From: Haloactinopolyspora alba
Lineage (GTDB): Bacteria > Actinomycetota > Actinomycetes > Jiangellales > Jiangellaceae
Length of the DNA: 64,000 nucleotides
Direction of reading: 5' to 3'
Assembly: GCF_003014555.1 (NCBI RefSeq)
Contig: NZ_PYGE01000011.1
Location: forward strand, 111,159 to 175,158
The position numbers were made by a program, and so were the translations under genes. Below are positions 52,046 through 60,777 of this stretch, piece after piece (position 1 is the stretch's first letter; the number at the start of each line of letters is the position of its first letter). Below the pieces are notes generated by a model. The model was not told the origin of the DNA. It searched no databases and saw only the letters and a list, made by a program, of their open reading frames with translations.

Positions 52046-53772
52046 CCGACACCACATCGCCGGTGCTGAGCTACCGCGACTTCGGCGTCACGTTCGAGAC
52101 CGAGCAGGGCCCCGTGCAGGCCGTGCGCTCGCTCGATCTGGACGTCTTCGGCGGCGAGGTGCTGGCGCTGGTCGGCGAGTCCGGGTCCGGCAAGACCGTC
52201 ACCTCACTCGCCGCGCTGGGGCTGCTGCCCGGCGGGGCCCGGGTCGGCGGCCGGGTCGAGCTCGGCGGCGACTCGGTGCTCGACATGGCTCCGGCGCAGC
52301 TGCAGCGGCTGCGCGGCGCCCGCGCGTCGATGGTGTTCCAGGAGCCGATGACGGCGCTGAACCCGCTGATGCGCGTCGGCGACCAGGTCGCCGAGGTGTT
52401 GACCAACCACGGTGTGCTCGACCGAGCCGCCGCGGGTGAACGCGCCGTCGAACTGCTGGACCGGGTCGGCATCCCCGAGCCGAAGCGGCGGGTGGCGCAG
52501 TACCCGCACGAGCTCTCCGGCGGGCAGCGCCAGCGGGTGATGATCGCGATGGCGCTGGCCTGCGATCCGCAGCTCATCGTCGCCGACGAGCCCACGACTG
52601 CCCTCGACGTGACCGTGCAGGCCGAGGTCCTGGAACTGCTGCGCGACCTGCGCCGCGATCTCGGTGTGGCGGTGCTGCTGGTCACGCACAACATGGGCGT
52701 CGTGGCCGACATCGCCGACCGGGTCGCCGTGATGTACCGCGGCGAGCTGATCGAGACCGGGCCCAGCGAACAGGTGCTGCTGCGCCCCGCACACGACTAC
52801 ACCCGCACACTGCTCCAAGCCGTACCGGTGCTGCCGCGGCTCAGCGAGGACCACACCGGGGCCGAGGACGCCGCAGGTGCCGAGGACGCCGCAGGTGCCG
52901 CGGTCTCCGCGTCCGTCGACGCCGGCACGGGCACGGACACGGGCACCGACGCGGCGCTGAACCTCGAGGCGGTGACCGTGGAGTACCGCGGTCGCGGCGA
53001 CACGTTCCGCGCCGTGGACGCCGTCGACCTGCGCATCGAGGCCGGACGGTTCGTCGGTCTCGTCGGCGAGTCGGGGTCCGGCAAGTCGACCGTCGGGCGC
53101 TGCGCACTCGGCCTGCTCCGGCCCGCGTCCGGCACCGTCCGGCTGTTCGGACAGGACCCGCACGCGCTCCGCCGGCGCGCGGCTCGATCGGTGCGCCGGC
53201 GCCTCGGCGTCGTCCTGCAGGACCCGGGCGCATCGCTGGATCCGCGGATGCCGGTCGGTGAGTGCGTCGCCGAGCCGATGGTCGTGCACCGCACGCTCTC
53301 CCGGCGTGACCGCGACGCCCGCGTCGCCGAGCTGCTCGAGAGCGTGCACCTGCCCGCGTCGACCGCGGCCCGGCACCCGCACGAGCTCTCCGGCGGCCAG
53401 CGCCAGCGAGTCAGCCTCGCGCGGGCGCTGGCGCTCGACCCGGAGCTGCTGGTCGCCGACGAGCCGACCAGCGCTCTCGACGTGTCGGTGCAGGCCGAGG
53501 TGCTGGAGGTGCTCGCCGAGCTGCAGCGTCGCTACGCGTTCGCGTGCCTGTTCATCAGCCACGACCTCGCGGTCGTCGACTCGTTGACGCACCGGGTCGC
53601 GGTGATGCGCCTCGGCCGCATCGTGGAGGAGGGCCCGACGCGGGAGGTGCTGACGGCGCCGCGAGACCCCTACACCCGCCGGCTGCTCACCGCCGCGCCG
53701 GTCCCCGACCCGGTCGAGCAGCACGCGCGGCGACAGTCCTGGCTCGGCCTGCGTGAGGCGCCCGCCGCATGA
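52042..53772 (+). CDS. Fused peptide ABC ATPase (DppD-DppF)
   Basis: A 576-residue protein joining both ATPases of the importer. The first half has Walker A GESGSGKT (about residue 46), signature LSGGQRQRV, Walker B LIVADEPTTALD and switch His in VTHN. The second half repeats them: GESGSGKST near 350, LSGGQRQRVSLARAL, LLVADEPTSALD and ISHD. The linker near residues 270-310 is Ala/Glu/Asp-rich and contains a perfect 18-bp tandem duplication encoding AEDAAG twice. It overlaps dppC by four bases and the ROK kinase by four. Confidence 0.95.
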   Translation: MTDTTSPVLSYRDFGVTFETEQGPVQAVRSLDLDVFGGEVLALVGESGSGKTVTSLAALGLLPGGARVGGRVELGGDSVLDMAPAQLQRLRGARASMVFQEPMTALNPLMRVGDQVAEVLTNHGVLDRAAAGERAVELLDRVGIPEPKRRVAQYPHELSGGQRQRVMIAMALACDPQLIVADEPTTALDVTVQAEVLELLRDLRRDLGVAVLLVTHNMGVVADIADRVAVMYRGELIETGPSEQVLLRPAHDYTRTLLQAVPVLPRLSEDHTGAEDAAGAEDAAGAAVSASVDAGTGTDTGTDAALNLEAVTVEYRGRGDTFRAVDAVDLRIEAGRFVGLVGESGSGKSTVGRCALGLLRPASGTVRLFGQDPHALRRRAARSVRRRLGVVLQDPGASLDPRMPVGECVAEPMVVHRTLSRRDRDARVAELLESVHLPASTAARHPHELSGGQRQRVSLARALALDPELLVADEPTSALDVSVQAEVLEVLAELQRRYAFACLFISHDLAVVDSLTHRVAVMRLGRIVEEGPTREVLTAPRDPYTRRLLTAAPVPDPVEQHARRQSWLGLREAPAA

Positions 53773-54701
53773 CCGACACCCCAACGGCCGTCGGTATCGA
53801 CCTCGGGGGCACCAAGACCCGCTTCGTCGTCGTGGACGGCGCGCACGCCACCGGGCCGACGCTCACGCTGCCGACACCGGCGCGCGAGGGCGGCGAGGCG
53901 ATGATGCGCACGATCGTCGAGGGCGTCGAAGAGCTGATCCGCACGGCCGGCGCCCCCGTGGCCGTCGGCATCGGCACCGCCGGCGTCGTCGACCACCGGT
54001 CCGGGCGGATCGTGGCCGCCAGCGACTCGTTCACCGACTGGGCCGGCACCGAGCTGGGCCGCCATCTCGCCACGAAGCTGGGCCTGCCGGTCAGCGTCGA
54101 CAACGACGTCAACGCGTTCCTGTTCGGCGAGCTCACCGCCGGCGCGGTCACCGCGGTTCCCGACGTCTTCGGCATCAGCGTGGGCACCGGGGTCGGCGGC
54201 GCCCTCGCGATCGACGGTGACCTGCACCGCGGGCGGCACGGAGCCGCCGGCGAGATCGGGCACGTGCCCGGGTTCGGCGACGAGCCGTGCACGTGCGGGC
54301 AGTACGGCCACCTGGAGTCGCTCGCGTCCGGCCGGTCGATCGCCCGGCGCTATCGGGCGCGGGCGGGCACCTCGGACGAGACGACGGCCGCGGACGTCAC
54401 CACCCGGGCCGCCGACGGCGACCCGGCGGCTCTCGCGGTGCTGGCCGAGGCCGGCGACGCGATCGGCCGGGCCGCGCTGATCGTCGCCGGCCTGCTCGAC
54501 GTCGGCGACGTCGTCGTCGGCGGCGGTGTCAGCGCCGCGTGGGACCTGCTGGCTCCGTCCGTCCGGCGCACGGTCACCGACTCGGCGCCGGTCAGCGGAC
54601 ACCCGGTGCGCATCCACCGCGCACGCCTCGGTGCGGACGCGGCAGCCGTCGGCGCCGCCGCGCTCGCGCTGCGCGACAGCCGAGCGAGCGCGGACCCGTA
54701 A
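53769..54701 (+). CDS. ROK-family sugar kinase
   Basis: A 310-residue ROK kinase. The ATP motif GIDLGGTKTRFVVVD is at residues 9-23, the catalytic region VSVDNDVNAF is near 117, and AAGEIGHVPGFG near 160 carries the EIGH motif of active kinases. The zinc motif reads CTCGQYGHLE, with the third cysteine of the usual CxCGxxGCxE replaced by histidine. It is last in the Dpp operon with a four-base overlap, so it probably phosphorylates a sugar or amino sugar moiety of the imported compound. Confidence 0.92.
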   Translation: MTDTPTAVGIDLGGTKTRFVVVDGAHATGPTLTLPTPAREGGEAMMRTIVEGVEELIRTAGAPVAVGIGTAGVVDHRSGRIVAASDSFTDWAGTELGRHLATKLGLPVSVDNDVNAFLFGELTAGAVTAVPDVFGISVGTGVGGALAIDGDLHRGRHGAAGEIGHVPGFGDEPCTCGQYGHLESLASGRSIARRYRARAGTSDETTAADVTTRAADGDPAALAVLAEAGDAIGRAALIVAGLLDVGDVVVGGGVSAAWDLLAPSVRRTVTDSAPVSGHPVRIHRARLGADAAAVGAAALALRDSRASADP

Positions 54702-54795
54702 CGCCGGGACGGCTCACAGCGCCTCGCACACTCGACACCGACGCCATCAGCGCGGCATCGGGCGCGTCCCCGTCGCTTCCTCGTATCCGGAGCGT

Positions 54796-55605
54796 TCAGA
54801 GCCGCGCGGACGGCCGGGTACCCACGACGACGGTGGCGTCCAGCTCGGACGACCGGCTGACGCTCGGCGCGAGGCCACCCGCGGCGACCGCGTCGACGGT
54901 GCGCTGCAGCTGATACTCGCTGGTCTCGATCAGCAGGTGACCGCCGGGGGCCAGCCACCGCGCGGCTCCGGCCGCCACCCGGCGATGGACGCCCACGCCG
55001 TCCGCTCCCCCGTCCAGCGCCACCATCGGCTCGTGGTGGCGGGCCTCCGGAGGCATCATCGCCACCGCGTCCGTCGGGACGTACGGCGCGTTCACGACCA
55101 GCAGGTCGACCCGTCCGCGCAGGGTGGCAGGCAGCGGCTCGTACAGGTCGCCCTGGTAGACGTGCCCGCCCGCGGCGATGTTGCGGCGGGCGCACCGGAC
55201 CGCCGCGGGCTCCACGTCCGCGGCATGCAGCTCGACGCTGCCGAGCCGCTCGGCCAGTGCCATACCCAGCGCACCCGTGCCGCAGCACATGTCGAGCACC
55301 ACGGCGGGCCGTCCTGGCGGGCCCCCGACGAGCTCCGCCGCTCGGTGCACCAGGAAAGCCGTGCGCTGGCGCGGCACGAAGACGCCGGGTTCGATGCCGA
55401 CCCGCAACCCGCAGAACTCGGCCCAGCCGAGGACCTGCTCGAGCGGCAGGCCGTCGACACGCCGCTCGACCAGCGCATCGAGCTCGGCGGGCGTGTCCGC
55501 GGCGGCCACCAGCAGCCGTGCTTCGTCCTCGGCGAAGACACAACCGGCTCCGCGCAGGCGCTGGACGAGGGCGTCGTGATCGGGTGCTGAAATCGACGTC
55601 GGCAT
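54796..55605 (-). CDS. PrmC-related methyltransferase
   Basis: A 269-residue SAM-dependent methyltransferase resembling the release-factor glutamine methyltransferase PrmC but of the actinomycete side branch with unknown substrate. An N-terminal helical domain is followed by VFVPRQRTAFLVHRA and the SAM motif VVLDMCCGTGALGMALAE. The catalytic NPPY is replaced by NAPYVPTD near residue 177. A true PrmC is probably encoded elsewhere. It is 35 bp from helY on the same strand. Confidence 0.85.
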   Translation of the reverse strand: MPTSISAPDHDALVQRLRGAGCVFAEDEARLLVAAADTPAELDALVERRVDGLPLEQVLGWAEFCGLRVGIEPGVFVPRQRTAFLVHRAAELVGGPPGRPAVVLDMCCGTGALGMALAERLGSVELHAADVEPAAVRCARRNIAAGGHVYQGDLYEPLPATLRGRVDLLVVNAPYVPTDAVAMMPPEARHHEPMVALDGGADGVGVHRRVAAGAARWLAPGGHLLIETSEYQLQRTVDAVAAGGLAPSVSRSSELDATVVVGTRPSARL

Positions 55606-55640
55606 GGTGCGGCCAACCTACCGTGCCGGCGCACGCACGG

Positions 55641-58391
55641 TCAGGTCAGCGTCGCGTAGGCGACCACGCCGCGCCGCAACGAACCGGACGCCAGCCGCGC
55701 CGTCTCGCGCAGCGGCGTCCCCGCCGCGGCGTCGGCGATCTGGTCGAGCAGGTCCAGCAGCTGCCGCATCGCCCGGACGAAGTCGCCGGCGGCCATCTCC
55801 GCCTCGCGCAGCACCGCGTCGAGCCGGTGCCCGCTGGCCCACCGCCACGCGACGTGCGAGAACCCCAGATCCGGTTCGCGCAGGAAGTCCAGGCGGTGTC
55901 GCGACTCCAGCTCGTCCAGCTCGCCCCACAGCTGCACCGTGCGGGCCAGCACCTCGCGTACCGGCGCGGTGGGCAGCCGTTCCGGCGCCGCCTCGTCGGG
56001 CTGCCGCGACTCGAAGGTCAGCGCGGCGACGCACGCGGCGAGCTCGGCCGGGTCGAGCTCGTCCCAGACCCCCGTGCGGACGCACTCCGCCGCCAGCAGG
56101 TCCAGCTCGCCGTACAGCCGCGCCAGCCGCCGTCCCGGCTCAGGCACCGTGTCGCCGTCGAGGTAACCGAGCTCGTCCAGCACCGCGCACACCCGGTCGA
56201 ACTGGCGCGCGACGGTGTTCGTGCGCGACTCCACCCGGCGGGACAGCTGCGAAACCTCTCCGCGGAGGCTGGACCAGCGTTCGGCCCACCGCGCATGCTC
56301 CTCGCGGTCGTCACAGCCGTGGCACGGGTGCGCGCGCATATCGCGCCGCAGCCGCGTCAACTCCTCGTCGTCCGCGGCGGCCGATCGCGGACGACGCGCG
56401 CGGTGGTGCCGCCGGCCGGGGTGATCGTCCGGCACCTTCGCGCGCAGCGCCGCCGCCAGGTCACGACGCGAGGCCGGCACCTTCGGGTTGAACGAGCGCG
56501 GGATGCGCATGGTCGTCAGCGGCTCGACGGCCACCGGGAAGTCGACCAGGGACAGCCGCCGCACCTGGCGTCCCTCGGTGAGGACCGTGGGCCGCGGGCC
56601 GTCGCCGCGCCCGTCCGCCGCACCCATCCCCGGGTCGAGGACCACCGCGATGCCGGAGAACTTGCCCGACGGCACCCGGATGACGTCACCGGCACGCAGC
56701 TTCTCCAGCGCCGCCGCCGAGGCCGCCCGGCGCTGCGCCGTGCCCTCGCGGGCCAGCGCGTTCTCGCGTTCCTTGATCGCCTGGCGCAGCCGCCAGTACT
56801 CGCCGAAGTCGCCGAGGTGGCAGGTCATCGCCTCCTGGTACCCCTCGAGGGCCTCCTCGCTGCGGCGCAGCCGCCGCGCCAGGCCGACCACCGCCCGGTC
56901 GGCCTGGAACTGCGCGAACGACGACTCCAGGATCTCGCGGGCGGTGGTGCGCCCCACCCGGTCGACCAGGTTGACCGCCATGTTGTACGACGGCCGGAAC
57001 GACGAGCGCAGCGGGAACGTCCGCGTCGAGGCCAGACCCGCCACCGCCGACGGGTCGAAACCCGGCTGCCACAGCACCACCGCGTGGCCCTCGACGTCGA
57101 TGCCCCGGCGCCCCGCCCGGCCGGTCAGCTGGGTGTACTCCCCCGGCGTGATGTCGGCGTGCGTCTCGCCGTTCCACTTCACGAGCCGTTCGAGCACGAC
57201 GGACCGGGCCGGCATGTTGATGCCCAGCGCGAGCGTCTCGGTGGCGAACACGGCGCGGACCAGGCCGCGCACGAACAGCTCCTCCACCGCCTCCTTGAAC
57301 GTCGGGAGCATCCCCGCGTGATGCGCCGCCACACCGCGCTCGAGCCCGTCGGCCCACTCGTGGTAGCCCAGCACGTGCAGGTCCTCTTCCGGGATGTCCG
57401 CGCAGTGCCGTTCGACCACGTCACGGATCTCGACGCGTTCGTCCGCCGTGGTCAGCCGCACGCCCGAGCGCAGGCACTGCTCCACCGCCGCCTCGCACCC
57501 GGCCCGGCTGAACACGAACACGATGGCCGGCAGCAGCCCGGCGGACTCCAGCCGGTTCAGCACCTCGACCCGGCCGGGCGTGTACGTGCCGCGCGGGCGG
57601 GGCGGGCGCCGGCCGCCCCGGCGCCGGTCACCCTGGCGGCCACCGGGCCGCTGCTCGTCGCGCGCCTGACGCGCCAGCTGCGGGTTGACGACGCGCTTGC
57701 CGCCGTCGCCGGAGCCGGACTGGGCGAACAGGTCGAGCAGCCGCGGGCCGACCATCACGTGCTGCCACAGCGGCACCGGGCGCTGCTCCTCGACCACGAC
57801 GTCGGTGTCGCCGCGCACCGTCGTCAGCCACTCGCCGAACTCCTCCGCGTTGGAGACCGTCGCCGACAGCGAGATCACGCTCACCGAGTCCGGCAGGTTG
57901 ATGATCACCTCTTCCCAGACCGCGCCACGGAACCGGTCGGCGAGGTAGTGCACCTCGTCCATGACGACGTAGCCGAGACCGGCCAGCGTGTGCGACCCGG
58001 CGTAGAGCATGTTGCGCAGCACCTCGGTGGTCATCACCACCACCGGCGCCTCGCCGTTCACCGTGTTGTCGCCGGTCAGCAGCCCCACCGCGGACTCGCC
58101 GTACCGTTCGACCAGGTCGTGGTATTTCTGGTTGGACAACGCCTTGATCGGCGTCGTGTAGAAGCACTTGCGGCCCTGTTCGAGGGCGAGGTGGACGGCG
58201 AACTCGCCCACCAGCGTCTTCCCCGCACCCGTGGGCGCGGCCACCAGCACGCCCCGGCCCGCCTCCACCCCGCGGCAGGCCTGCACCTGGAACTCGTCGA
58301 ACTCGAACCCGTACACCGACCGGAAGTCCTGCAGGTGAGGCTCGCGCTGACGCTGCCTCGCGGCCGCGTAGCGCTCCGCGGGCGAACTCAT
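55641..58391 (-). CDS. helY: Mtr4/Ski2-like DEAD-box RNA helicase HelY
   Basis: A 916-residue helicase. N-terminal core: APTGAGKTLVGEFA (Walker A), TTPIKALSNQK, MDEVHYLADRFRG (DEVH), SLSATVSNAEEFG. Then HHAGMLPTFKEAVEELF, FATETLALGINMPAR and QLTGRAGRRGIDVEG in the second RecA domain. A basic, Arg/Gly-rich insert near residues 245-270 separates the domains, and the C-terminal third is the DSHCT-type helical part. Role: RNA unwinding and decay. TAGCGT, which includes the stop codon of the upstream kinase gene, ends six bases before the ATG, giving a leaderless promoter. Confidence 0.95.
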   Translation of the reverse strand: MSSPAERYAAARQRQREPHLQDFRSVYGFEFDEFQVQACRGVEAGRGVLVAAPTGAGKTLVGEFAVHLALEQGRKCFYTTPIKALSNQKYHDLVERYGESAVGLLTGDNTVNGEAPVVVMTTEVLRNMLYAGSHTLAGLGYVVMDEVHYLADRFRGAVWEEVIINLPDSVSVISLSATVSNAEEFGEWLTTVRGDTDVVVEEQRPVPLWQHVMVGPRLLDLFAQSGSGDGGKRVVNPQLARQARDEQRPGGRQGDRRRGGRRPPRPRGTYTPGRVEVLNRLESAGLLPAIVFVFSRAGCEAAVEQCLRSGVRLTTADERVEIRDVVERHCADIPEEDLHVLGYHEWADGLERGVAAHHAGMLPTFKEAVEELFVRGLVRAVFATETLALGINMPARSVVLERLVKWNGETHADITPGEYTQLTGRAGRRGIDVEGHAVVLWQPGFDPSAVAGLASTRTFPLRSSFRPSYNMAVNLVDRVGRTTAREILESSFAQFQADRAVVGLARRLRRSEEALEGYQEAMTCHLGDFGEYWRLRQAIKERENALAREGTAQRRAASAAALEKLRAGDVIRVPSGKFSGIAVVLDPGMGAADGRGDGPRPTVLTEGRQVRRLSLVDFPVAVEPLTTMRIPRSFNPKVPASRRDLAAALRAKVPDDHPGRRHHRARRPRSAAADDEELTRLRRDMRAHPCHGCDDREEHARWAERWSSLRGEVSQLSRRVESRTNTVARQFDRVCAVLDELGYLDGDTVPEPGRRLARLYGELDLLAAECVRTGVWDELDPAELAACVAALTFESRQPDEAAPERLPTAPVREVLARTVQLWGELDELESRHRLDFLREPDLGFSHVAWRWASGHRLDAVLREAEMAAGDFVRAMRQLLDLLDQIADAAAGTPLRETARLASGSLRRGVVAYATLT

Positions 58392-58397
58392 ACGGCT

Positions 58398-58403
58398 ACG
58401 CTA
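58398..58403 (-). promoter_or_regulatory. -10 element of helY overlapping the dgk stop codon
   Basis: On the minus strand, TAGCGT begins with the TAG stop of the diacylglycerol kinase gene and ends six bases before the helY ATG. Confidence 0.5.
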
Positions 58404-59285
58404 TCTCGCCACCGGCACGTAGACGCGCTGGGCGCGAGGAACGAGGTCGAAAATCCGGGGCAACGGACCGAGCCGCTCGCCGTCCACGTAGGCGGTGATG
58501 CCGGGGGCGTCCAGCTTCACCCGGCCGGCGCGGTGCACCGACACGAAGGGATACGTCAGATGGGTCCCCCTGCGGACCCGGTTGAACGCGCGCACCAGCG
58601 TCATCCGGCTGACCGGCGCGACGATCAGCACGTCGAACAACCCGTTGTCCGGCTCGGCCTCCGGGGTGATGCGCAGGCCGCCGCCGTACGAGGGCACGTT
58701 GCCGACCGCCACGAGCATCGCCTCGGTCTCGAGCACCTCGTCGTCGAGCTCGATGTGGTACTCGATGGGGCGGAACACGCCCAGCTCGGCGAAGGTGGCG
58801 ACGTCGTAGCGCCGCGGCCCCTTGGGCCAGCGCATCCGGTTCACCCGGTCGTTGACACGCGCGTCGAACCCCGCCGCCACGACGCCGGCGAACCACTGCC
58901 CGTCGGTGCGGCCGAGGTCGATCTCGCGCTCGACGCCGCCGGCCACCACCGCGGCGGCCGCCGCGGCGTCCTTCAGCGGCAACCCCAGCGCACGCGCGAG
59001 GTCGTTGCCGGTGCCGGCCGGGATGATGCCGAGCGGGGTGTCGGCGCCGCCCAGGGCCTGCAGCCCGAGGTGGGCCATGCCGTCGCCGCCGACGACCACC
59101 AGCGCCCGCGCGCCCGACTCGACGCTCTCGGCCGCGAGGTCACCGGCCTCACGCACGTCCCGGCCGGCCAGCACGCGGAACGGCACGCCCGCCTCGGACA
59201 GCGCGGCCGCGGCCCGCCGGCCGGCGCGGGCTCCGCGCCCGCGTCCGGCAGCGGGGTTGACCAGCAGCGCGACTTCGTCGCTCAT
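58401..59285 (-). CDS. Diacylglycerol kinase-family lipid kinase
   Basis: A 294-residue DAGK_cat protein of the DgkB/YegS type. Motifs are LLVNPAAGRGRGA at the start, VVVGGDGMAHLGLQAL (glycine-rich ATP loop), IIPAGTGNDLARALGLP and AGFDARVNDRVNR. The usual GGDGT reads GGDGM here. It phosphorylates a membrane lipid, probably diacylglycerol, at the inner face. Six bases separate it from tatC, so it belongs to the tat-helY unit. Confidence 0.92.
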   Translation of the reverse strand: MSDEVALLVNPAAGRGRGARAGRRAAAALSEAGVPFRVLAGRDVREAGDLAAESVESGARALVVVGGDGMAHLGLQALGGADTPLGIIPAGTGNDLARALGLPLKDAAAAAAVVAGGVEREIDLGRTDGQWFAGVVAAGFDARVNDRVNRMRWPKGPRRYDVATFAELGVFRPIEYHIELDDEVLETEAMLVAVGNVPSYGGGLRITPEAEPDNGLFDVLIVAPVSRMTLVRAFNRVRRGTHLTYPFVSVHRAGRVKLDAPGITAYVDGERLGPLPRIFDLVPRAQRVYVPVAR

Positions 59286-59291
59286 CGTGGC

Positions 59292-60158
59292 TCAGCCGTC
59301 GTCGTCGACACGGCCCAGCCGGTTCAGCTCGTCGTCCGGGGTCGCCTCGTCGTCGGAGAGCTCACCGCCGAAGCGGCGGCGCCGGCGGTGGTCGAGCACG
59401 CGGCACACCAGCACCGCGACTTCGAACAGCAGCCACATCGGGGTGGCCAGCACCATCAGCGACAGCGGGTCGCCGGTCGGCGTGGCGATGGCGCCGAAGG
59501 CGAAGATCCCGACGATGACCCAGCGCCTGGCCGCCGACAGCGCCTCGTGCTGCAGAACGCCGACGACGTTGAGCATCACCACGAAGATGGGCAGCAGGAA
59601 CCCGATGCCGAAGACGAGCACGACCCGGATCACGAAGCTGAGATAGCTGCTGAAGTCGACGATGTTGCTGACGTCTTCGGTCGGCGTGAAGTCGAGCAGG
59701 AACTCCATGGCACGCGGCATGACCCACATCGCCAGCAGCACACCGAGCCCGAACATCGGCACCGCGGTGCCGATGACGACCGCCGTCCAGCGCTTCTCGT
59801 TGTGGTACAGCGCCGGCGTGATGAAGCCCCACGCCTGGTAGATCCACACCGGGGCGCCGAACACCAGACCCGTGAGCATGGCGATCTGCAGCGGCACGAC
59901 CAGCGGGTCGGTCATGTTGCGGAAGTTCATCGACGCCTGCGCGTCGGACTCCATCGCGGCGTTCTGGAACGGATCGGTCAGGAAGCTGACGATCTGGTCG
60001 CGCAGGATGAACCCGACGATCCCGAAAACCAGCACTGCCAGGACGGACTTGAACACCCGCGAGCGCAGCTCGCGCAGGTGCTCACTCAGCGTCATCCGGC
60101 CCTCGGGGTCGGGCTCGGGTTTGGATCCCTTACCCCGACGGCCTGTCACCGTGGCCAC
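59292..60158 (-). CDS. tatC: Twin-arginine translocase subunit TatC
   Basis: A 288-residue polytopic protein with six helices that binds twin-arginine signals. The N-terminal MTLSEHLRELRSRVFKSV and the loop LTDPFQNA with FITPALYHNEKRW are family marks. The C-terminus adds an acidic 30-residue tail. It is 24 bp downstream of tatA. The NgcE-like lipoprotein at 911-2386 is a likely client. Confidence 0.95.
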   Translation of the reverse strand: MATVTGRRGKGSKPEPDPEGRMTLSEHLRELRSRVFKSVLAVLVFGIVGFILRDQIVSFLTDPFQNAAMESDAQASMNFRNMTDPLVVPLQIAMLTGLVFGAPVWIYQAWGFITPALYHNEKRWTAVVIGTAVPMFGLGVLLAMWVMPRAMEFLLDFTPTEDVSNIVDFSSYLSFVIRVVLVFGIGFLLPIFVVMLNVVGVLQHEALSAARRWVIVGIFAFGAIATPTGDPLSLMVLATPMWLLFEVAVLVCRVLDHRRRRRFGGELSDDEATPDDELNRLGRVDDDG

Positions 60159-60182
60159 GTCGTCTGTCGGACGTTACGCGGT

Positions 60183-60491
60183 TCAGGCGTCGCGCTTGGA
60201 CTGATCGTCGACCGGCTCGCCGGTCTGGGACTGCTGCTGCGTGGACGCCGTCGACTCGACCGCACGTGCGGGCTGCGTGGACTGCGTCTCCTGCCCCGAC
60301 TGGTCGGCCGTGTTCGAGGCGGTCGTGTCGTCGGCCTTCTCGTCTCCACCGACCAGACCCTGCGTCTCGGTCTTGAAGATCTTCAGCGAACGGCCGAGAC
60401 CGCGCGCGGCCTCGGGCAGCCGCTTCGCGCCGAACAGGAGCAGCACGATCGCGAGCACGATGAGCAGCTGCCAGGTGCCGATGTTACCCAT
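60183..60491 (-). CDS. tatA: Twin-arginine translocase subunit TatA
   Basis: A 102-residue protein: short N-terminal helix ([36 protein letters not shown]) with the FGAKRLPE hinge, amphipathic helix, then a long hydrophilic Gln/Thr/Ser-rich tail. It forms the protein-conducting pore with TatC. Its start overlaps the end of the upstream small membrane gene by eight bases. Confidence 0.95.
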   Translation of the reverse strand: MGNIGTWQLLIVLAIVLLLFGAKRLPEAARGLGRSLKIFKTETQGLVGGDEKADDTTASNTADQSGQETQSTQPARAVESTASTQQQSQTGEPVDDQSKRDA

Positions 60492-60765
60492 GGTCGACCT
60501 CTTCCTGACGGGGCGCGTCCCGTCGATGGTACCCAGAGTACGTCCTCTGCGACTCGACGCGGCCGTCGTGGTGTTCCGCTTCGTCCGGTGAGCGTGCAGT
60601 TACCGATCTTACGGCCGTGTCAAGGTCCGCGAGCAAGCCGTCCATCTCTCGCGACAGTCCGGACGACTTCCGTGCCAGCGACCGCAACGCCAGCACGACG
60701 ACCACGACCATCACGACGAACAGCGCCGCGAGCGCCACCAGGAGCCATACCGCAAGTGTGGACAT
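60484..60765 (-). CDS. Small single-pass membrane protein, function unknown
   Basis: A 93-residue protein with one helix at about residues 4-29 ([28 protein letters not shown]) and a charged cytoplasmic tail ([29 protein letters not shown]). It sits between pafC and tatA, overlapping tatA by eight bases and starting 12 bp after pafC. No family name known to me. Confidence 0.75.
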   Translation of the reverse strand: MSTLAVWLLVALAALFVVMVVVVVLALRSLARKSSGLSREMDGLLADLDTAVRSVTARSPDEAEHHDGRVESQRTYSGYHRRDAPRQEEVDHG

Positions 60766-60777
60766 GATGCGCCGAGC

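Noticed and set aside
55257..60767. A very long open frame on the plus strand
   Set aside because: It runs antisense through helY, dgk, tatC and tatA, has Arg/Pro/His-rich nonsense composition and no motif. It is a shadow produced by high GC.
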